Assembly (NCBI RefSeq): GCF_021134715.1
Contig: NC_060022.1
Location: forward strand, 6,329,001 to 6,393,000
Direction: 5' to 3'
DNA from: Daphnia pulex
Taxonomy: Eukaryota; Arthropoda; Branchiopoda; Diplostraca; Daphniidae
DNA: 64,000 bases
The position numbers and the translations under genes are program-made. The notes under the pieces were generated by a model. The model made no database searches. It was not told where the DNA came from and saw nothing but the letters and a program-made list of their open reading frames with translations. Position 1 is the first letter of the stretch. Every line of letters starts with the position of its first letter. This document shows positions 57,925 through 64,000 of this stretch, piece after piece.

Positions 57925-58242
57925 TACGATCCCCGTTAATTCTTTCCTTTTTCGTTCAAAAATATACCAATGACACAACACACCTACATCTTTAGTGCCT
58001 TCTTCTTCTTCCCATTCCCATTAAACTTTTGCCATTTCTTTTTTCGTTCCTATTAAAAGAGACAACGACATTACCCTGTATAACAAAAACTTTTTAGCAG
58101 TCTGTTTTGAACCCTATCCAATCACCGATTTTTATTTTCCTCCACTCGACAATTTTTACAATCAATTTTTCACGCTCGACATACGGTGCACTGTGTTGAG
58201 CTCGAAGATTTTGATTATTACTTAAGCGGCGCACCCCTTACT

Positions 58243-58536
58243 CTAAAAACCATACAACCCAACTTTTTTTGAAAATCCTAATGTTACCTGAAGCATCCGA
58301 TATTTGTACAAAAGCAGTTGATTCGATGGATATGCGAGATTACTCAGAATTTGGCCTTTCTTTAGATGATTTTGATTGCCACCTAGGAAATTCACGAAAG
58401 TCTGCATCGTGAACAGTAGCAAAACATCCATGTCATGTCGGTCATACTCATATTCGTCCAAATTATCACAGGAATGACAGGATAAAGGCTCGCATTCTTC
58501 ACAGTCGTCAACAATTTCTTCTTCGTTACTATTCAC
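58243..58536 (-). CDS. Hypothetical small protein with acidic Cys-rich N-terminus
   Basis: A 97-codon frame starts MNSNEEEIVDDCEECEPLSC and continues HSCDNLDEYEYDRHDMDVLL. The C-x-x-C, C-x-x-C spacing (CEEC, CHSC) is suggestive, but the protein is not recognised. There is no neighbouring exon I can attach. It may be a transposon remnant or chance, as it lies in repeat-rich DNA. Confidence 0.25.
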   Translation of the reverse strand: MNSNEEEIVDDCEECEPLSCHSCDNLDEYEYDRHDMDVLLLFTMQTFVNFLGGNQNHLKKGQILSNLAYPSNQLLLYKYRMLQVTLGFSKKVGLYGF

Positions 58537-59340
58537 AATAGACCTTTTTCAAAATGCAGAAAGTCATGATTTTACAATCCGGCAACACCATAATCGGCCA
58601 TTTTAGTTCCGATTATTTTTTTCCCGTGTAAATTCCCATAAGAAATTGGGGTACCTGTAGTTGTAATTCATTTTTAATTTATTGGTATCTTAAATCCAAA
58701 GTATTTCTCAATGATCGTGTTCCCCGATGAATTAGTAACATTTTCCTATGTAAATATATATTTTTTAAAACATTAATTATTTATTATAATATCTTTACTT
58801 GAACTTGTTTGTTTTGATTCTGGAATCGTCTGGAATATCAAAACAGACATGTTGTGTGCCTGGGTGGGCGGGTAGTTGAGTCAGATAAGGCGTCACTTGG
58901 TGATAATGTATGCAATGTACTCCTTCTCCTCCTCCTTCTTTCTCATCCCATTGAACCTTTTGCCTTGGCCTTTTACCACCACCACGTTCGATTTGACGTG
59001 ATTAGCCTCGTTACGTGCCTCACAGTTGTGCCGTAATAACAACGACGCACGCCGACCCCAGCAGCCACTTATTATCGGCGGCGGCTGCTGGATAACAAAT
59101 AAAGACACGGCTCCAGCATCTTTTCAACTTTTTTTTTCCTTTTTCTAATCTTGTAATGGCTTCGTTAAACACGATACATGACCTCAAGGTTGCGGCTCAC
59201 TGGTGTTTCTCCCTTTTTTTTAACCAGAAAAAAGGAGAATAGAGTTATCTGTTTTAAATTGATGATGAAATGGTTACACGGTTAATAAAAAGTGGGACAG
59301 TCCCACACGTGATGGACTTTTACCTTTGATCAACTTGTGT

Positions 59341-60138
59341 TGATTTTGTTTCCATTCACGAACTTTAATTCGGGGGGTTGGCAACTCCCAGAATCTTCGT
59401 ACACCTTGGTCCGACCTGGCCAGAATCTTCCTATCTCTCCTCTCATAGAATTTCGTAGAATATTTCAGAATCTCTCTAGAATGCCGAATCTTCGTACACC
59501 CAAATCTTGAGTTGCCAACCCCTCACTTTAATTGGAGCAATTCTGCGCTTCGATTGAGGTTTAAATGATGAAATTCTTATAACTTTGTTCGTTTAAATTA
59601 AACTAATGATGTTTTGCAGTTACATCAGTCGACAACAATGTAAATCGCTCCTTATTTCCCAGAAATTTATCTAGATTATATAGTTTGATTCTAATTGTAA
59701 TGAATTATCAGCAGTGAATTATCAGATAGCACAGAAACCAAATTAATTTCTTCTTCTTCATCAGATAATAAGCGTGATATTAATTGGTTACAAGTACATT
59801 TTAAGTAATAATAAAAAAATGTAAGGAACTTATATATATTCTAGTGTCCGTTAACGTCCGACCAATGGGTGGGGAAGTCTAAACAACATCTGTATTCGTT
59901 ATTATTACAATTATACAGACACAACTTACATTTGATTATACATGGTACTATCGAACAAAATGTTCATTGATCAGAAATTTCAATTCTTCAATTGGAAAGC
60001 AATTTAATCGGTGAAAATTGTTGCGTAACAGGGAATGTGTAATCGAATAACCCGGTGCACACGCTATATTAGCCCCACCCCTCTCGGGTTATCGATGATC
60101 ATATCAGTGATCAGCCGGTGCATCGTCCAATTTTCTCT
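59341..60138. repeat. Tandem repeat copy A (with MITE insertion)
   Basis: Begins TGATTTTGTTTCCATTCACG and ends with CGGTGCATCGTCCAATTTTC. It is collinear with copy B at 60171-60839: GATTGAGGTTTAAATGA, then TGTTCATTGAT..GAAATTT, GTGTAATCGAATAACC, CGGTGCACACG and a CGGTGCATCG end. Divergence is moderate, with many indels. Confidence 0.7.
59371..59525. mobile_element. hAT-like MITE inserted in repeat copy A
   Basis: GGGTTGGCAACTC and GAGTTGCCAACCC form the ends, and CTTTAATT flanks both sides (59363-59370 and 59526-59533). An 8-base duplication is typical of hAT elements. Copy B lacks the 155 bases and has the single site GAACTTTGATCGACGCAATT, giving a related empty site. Inside, AGAATCTTCGTACACC-type repeats occur near both ends. 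Confidence 0.85.
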
Positions 60139-60170
60139 GAAGCTTTCATTTCTTTTCCTAATCTAATCGT

Positions 60171-60839
60171 TGATTTTGTTTCGCTGATTCTATTCATGAA
60201 CTTTGATCGACGCAATTTTGCGCCTCGATTGAGGTCTAAATGAATCATAATATTTAGCTTTTTTCATATTTTACAAACAGATGTTGTTGAGCAACAAAAT
60301 CAGGCAGAAAAAATTTCATTCCCTCTTAACTTTCTGGAATTTCGTTTAGTATTTCATGGATAATTCTGCTCATGAGGTAATCTTTCACCCAAGAACTACT
60401 GTAATATTCCATTCTATCGTGATTTCTTATGAGAATGTGATTCCAGTAAAACGTCACTGTTGATCCATCTAGACGAAAAAACATGGGCCTTCATCGAACA
60501 GAGTTTCGTATATAAATTTAAATTAAAACCAATTATGTTAATTACGATTGATTATTGTCTGAAGACTCTGTTAGCAAATCTGAACAGTATAAGCATTGTT
60601 TATTATTATAAATATACTATAACAAATTACATTTTGCTATGCAAGTAATAATTGAGACTAATGTTCATTGATTCGAAATTTTAAATTTTAAAGCAATTTA
60701 ATCGGCGAATATATAGTTGTGTAACAGTAAATGTGTAACCGAATAACCGGTGCACACGTTATATTGCCCTCCGGCTAGGCCCTACCCCTCTCCGGGTTAC
60801 CGATGATTACATCAGCCGGTGCATCGTCCAATTTTCTCT
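60171..60839. repeat. Tandem repeat copy B (without MITE)
   Basis: Diverged direct copy of 59341-60138, starting TGATTTTGTTTCGCTGATTC and ending ATCAGCCGGTGCATCGTCCA plus ATTTTC. It carries the uninterrupted version of the MITE target. Confidence 0.7.
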
Positions 60840-62272
60840 TTGACTTCATTAATCAATTGGTCTGTGTAAATCTATAAGTCCACAGCAACTCCATATTTAG
60901 AATGACGATGATGAAATCAAATGGAATCTCCTACAAGTCCTTGTTGTAATCTTTTTTAATTTTTCAATTGTAATAACATGACAAGGCGATATCCGTCTAG
61001 ATCCTTATCTAGGTCGAAATTACGGCAAAGTTGCATAGCAGATTCTGATGGACGAATAAATACTTTACTCGATGCGATGCTGTAGGGTAGTCGATCCTTG
61101 TAGCAATTGGTTAATGGTTATAAATAAGGAATGACGTCAGAATCGTCAGAACGGACATTTGGAACGCATCAAGAGTTGAATGGAAATGATACTTATTTGG
61201 AATCCGTTTCAATGACGGCGTTTTCAACGACTTCTGTTTAAACTCGGTAATAATAATTGGCGTTATGTTTTCATATTTATTAGAAATGAACATTATTTTT
61301 TACTTTTCTAACCGTGGAATGACGCGCGAATAAATGAAAAATGGTGAGCACTTAATATATCGTTAAGGGCTTAAAAGATCATAGATAGTTATCCCGAATG
61401 AGTGGGATGTACGATTAATATAGAGGACTTTAAGTCATCAAAATTGAAAAAGCGACATATATGCTGCGATTAAGCTTCTGCACTACTGAGGGGTCTGAGG
61501 TTGCAATCCGCGATTGGCTGCTGCATCGGTAAGAGATCAAATAGTTGTGTACAGGACTCGTTGTATCTACTAACTAACTTTCTCGAAAACGATAATGATA
61601 TAATGATGAAATTGAACTATATCGACTGGTTACAAGTATAGTGTACTGGCATAAACGCAATCCATTAGCTTACTATAATTCCAACACATATATTTTAAAG
61701 GGAAAATTTGTTTAAATATCTAGCATGCCATATTATAGAAGAACACAGTTCATTATCTCAAAGTGACACTTTCACTCTTTCAGACTTATGAAATTGAAAA
61801 AATCCGAACAAAACGGTAAAATTCGGAAGGAATTCAATTTCATTCATTTGATGTTACGTGTGTTACGCAGTCTAAATGGGACAACGTGTGTCCGTTTATG
61901 TCGAGTCCTTTACTTTTGGTTACAAAAATAACACGTACGGAAGAGATATTGTTTTGAGGGGATAAAAAAGTTTTGACAGTCATTCGTCGACACCGTAAAA
62001 AAAGTTTTCCTTTTTTTAAGGGGAGAGTTTTCAGAGTTCGGTCTTTTATTTAACCCGAGCCTTGTTTATATAAAAATCGAACAGCCTATTCTCACGATTC
62101 CATTTGAAGAGGGAAAACGCAGGCCCAGCTTGTCCATTTCGTCAGAAATAGGAGTAGAGCAAATGGGAGTCGCGGGAAAAAACCGTGTGTGGTTCTACTA
62201 GCGTCCGGGGTCCCTCTACTTCTACTATGCACATTGTGAATGCATATATTTATTCACTCTGACTGTCGTGTG
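60840..62272. other. Spacer without recognised genes
   Basis: AT-rich sequence with scattered short frames up to 60 codons. No coding family, tRNA or clear repeat is supported. Confidence 0.4.
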
Positions 62273-62570
62273 TATAGATGTTATACCAATGAAAAAGTAG
62301 TAGTCGAGCAAAAAATCGTGCGCAGTTTACGCCGATGCGCACCACAGCGGCTGATAGCAGAACTAAGATTGTTATTACGCTTGACCACCTATATATTCAA
62401 GATCCTTTGTTCGACTAGCAGTCGGTTCTCGTCTCGTCTCATGTGGTACATAGGTGGTCAAGCGTAATAACAATCTTAGTTCTGCTATCGGCCGCTGTGG
62501 TGTGCATCGGCGTAAACTGCGCACCACTTTTTGGCATGTCTACTACTTTTTCATTAGAATAACATCTATA
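62273..62570. mobile_element. Near-perfect foldback hairpin element
   Basis: A left arm of about 118 bases (62273-62390) and an inverted right arm (62449-62570) are separated by a loop of under 60 bases. The tips are TATAGATGTTAT and ATAACATCTATA. The inner arm parts, from GCAGTTTACGCCGATGC to ACGCTTGACCACCTA, are almost identical. It could be a foldback MITE or, if transcribed, a long hairpin RNA. No target duplication was recognised beyond TA-rich flanks. Confidence 0.8.
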
Positions 62571-62901
62571 ACCGGGTGATTCCATATCCAAGCACTTGAT
62601 CCCACAGCCATCTACGGGGGATCAATCGTTACTGAAAAGGCATACGCCATTAAGACAACTAGTTTATTTTTCAAATAAAAGCAAGAATAAAGAAATAATT
62701 GACTTAACGATGAATGAAAAATGCAGAATTGCGCATTAAGACTTACGCCATAGTCAATAAAAGTAAGAATATATCACAGGATTACTAACAGTAAATTAAG
62801 AATAAAAAAAGTCAAACATGAAAAATTTATTTTGAAAGATGATCCCTAATTCCTGTGATCAAGCTAATAATAGTAAATCACTTATATTGATTGCCAGTCA
62901 T

Positions 62902-63059
62902 CTCGGCCAAAACCAACTCGGCCAAGGCAACTCGGCCAGAAGTTTTTTATGTTTTTTTTGTGACCAAGTCATCCAAAATTTTGACATAATTTTCTGGTCA
63001 ACTCGGCCATGGTAAAAACTGGAATGTTAAAAAATAGGGCAACTCTGCCAAATACAGAA
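62902..63059 (+). repeat. CTCGGCCAA motif array
   Basis: AACTCGGCCAA-like motifs recur about five or six times: TCTCGGCCAA, AACTCGGCCAA, AACTCGGCCAG, AACTCGGCCAT and AACTCTGCCAA. They are spread over 160 bases left of the MULE transposase remnant and probably form its outer terminus. The matching right end is outside the window. Confidence 0.65.
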
Positions 63060-63288
63060 ACAATTCTTTTGTATTATAATGAATGTAGTGACAAAAATAT
63101 GACGAGATGACGGGGGCAGTTAAAATGAATCAGTTATCAAAATTGCAGTCGTCTGGTTCCAATCTTTGATCATCGACATTTTTTTAAGAATAAAATTAGC
63201 ATAAAGGACTTTGGAAAGTTTTTCAAGCAGCACCATAGTAGAAATTCGCATTTCATTGTCGTTGTAAGATACCCACAGATCAAAAATA

Positions 63289-63990
63289 TTAGAGTTCACG
63301 AGGCGGGGAGCTATCCTCTGGCGACGTAATGTTTGATTTTAAATTGAGTTCCAGTGATCTAGCGTCATGGTGCAACAATTCAATCAAAGAATACATGTTC
63401 ATGCCACTTTGATTTAAGAGCCCTGTGAGTTTGTGCTATCTCGTATGCCAACCCTCTGTGTCGTTATTAGCTCTAATTTCTTGCATGAACACGGACCAAT
63501 TACTCGGAGGCCATTGGTTGTTTTCTATCCAACAACACTTAACATATTTTAAAGACTTCACTAGCTTTCCTGCATCACACCTTTTCAATTTTAAGTCTTT
63601 CCCTTGTTGAACGAGTTCTTTCCAGCACGATAAAACTTTTTGCCAGGGAATTAGGTTGAGGGAGATTAATTGCTTGCAAATGGCTCGTACTCCAACATGT
63701 TCTTTATAAAGTTTTGTCATGCCAATATTTTTAATTTTTCTAAGAAGACATTGCGACCAATGAAACCCACAACCCTTGATATTAACCCCCAGAAGAACGC
63801 CCTGTACTGCCCGCCAAACATCTTTCTCAAAATCGCCTACCACTTCTTGCAATTCAAATTTCTTGTTGAAAACATCACCTTTTATAAATTTCAGAACCGC
63901 TTTATAGTCCCCCGCTGTCCGTCTGCTCATGAGAACGTATAGCAAAGGCGCGTTTGCTTGAACTCGTAATGCTTTTTCGTGGCATTCCAA
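63289..63990 (-). pseudogene. MULE transposase fragment with nonsense codon
   Basis: Minus-strand frame with APLLYVLMSRRTAGDYKAVL, GCGFHWSQCLLRKIKNIG and NNDTEGWHTR. These are the downstream part of the Mutator-like transposase core, with the conserved GWH near the end. An in-frame TAG at 63436-63438 interrupts the frame right after GWHTR. It then stays open (HKLTGLLNQSGMNMYSLIEL) to TAA at 63289-63291. Upstream, a TAA closes the frame just before 63990. This is therefore a decayed copy that continues beyond the window in another frame or exon. Confidence 0.8.
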
Positions 63991-64000
63991 ACTTTAAGGA

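Noticed and set aside
62895-63060. Possible CRISPR-like spaced repeat
   Set aside because: Motifs are short, unevenly spaced and degenerate, and the surrounding genome is plainly eukaryotic. A transposon terminus fits better.

Overview
The window is animal nuclear DNA. It is gene dense, with many short introns (mostly 55-90 bases), and it carries three innexin genes, which marks a protostome. Gene content, intron size and AT-rich spacers fit a small arthropod genome. A branchiopod crustacean such as Daphnia is my best guess, but that is inference because I could run no search.

Left half (1-28.3 kb): single-copy housekeeping genes, closely packed. In order they are coatomer delta subunit (+), hydroxymethylbilane synthase (-), VPS39 (+), PIG-H (-), fibrillarin (+), glyoxalase I (+), a SARA/endofin FYVE protein (+) and an R1R2R3 Myb (+). 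HMBS and VPS39 are divergent over 441 bases. VPS39 and PIG-H converge with only 64 bases between stop codons. The glyoxalase I gene has its main coding exon split by a 1.77-kb foldback transposon with a 7-base target duplication, although all four metal-ligand residues and the flanking splice sites survive.

Middle (28.3-48.7 kb): three innexin genes on the minus strand (31.4-33.2, 39.5-41.1 and 44.5-45.7 kb), separated by 3-6 kb of spacer that may hold regulatory DNA. The first ends in TGA followed by CTAG, the classic leaky-stop context, and stays open in frame for 33 more codons. I regard this possible C-terminally extended gap-junction protein as the most interesting protein-level observation here. 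A 323-base MITE in the spacer carries three CACGTG sites.

Right part (48.7-64 kb): the nuclear cap-binding protein CBP80 gene (-), then accessory DNA rich in mobile elements. It holds a 712-base MULE remnant with a target duplication sitting at the 3' end of an unrecognised gene, a duplicated exon-intron unit in that gene, and a tRNA-derived SINE just upstream of it. It also holds several TIR or foldback elements, a diverged tandem duplication with a hAT-like MITE in only one copy, and a decayed MULE transposase at the right edge. Two MULE loci and a third element are bordered by repeated CGGC-core motifs, each with its own variant, which may be one group of transposons with array-like ends.
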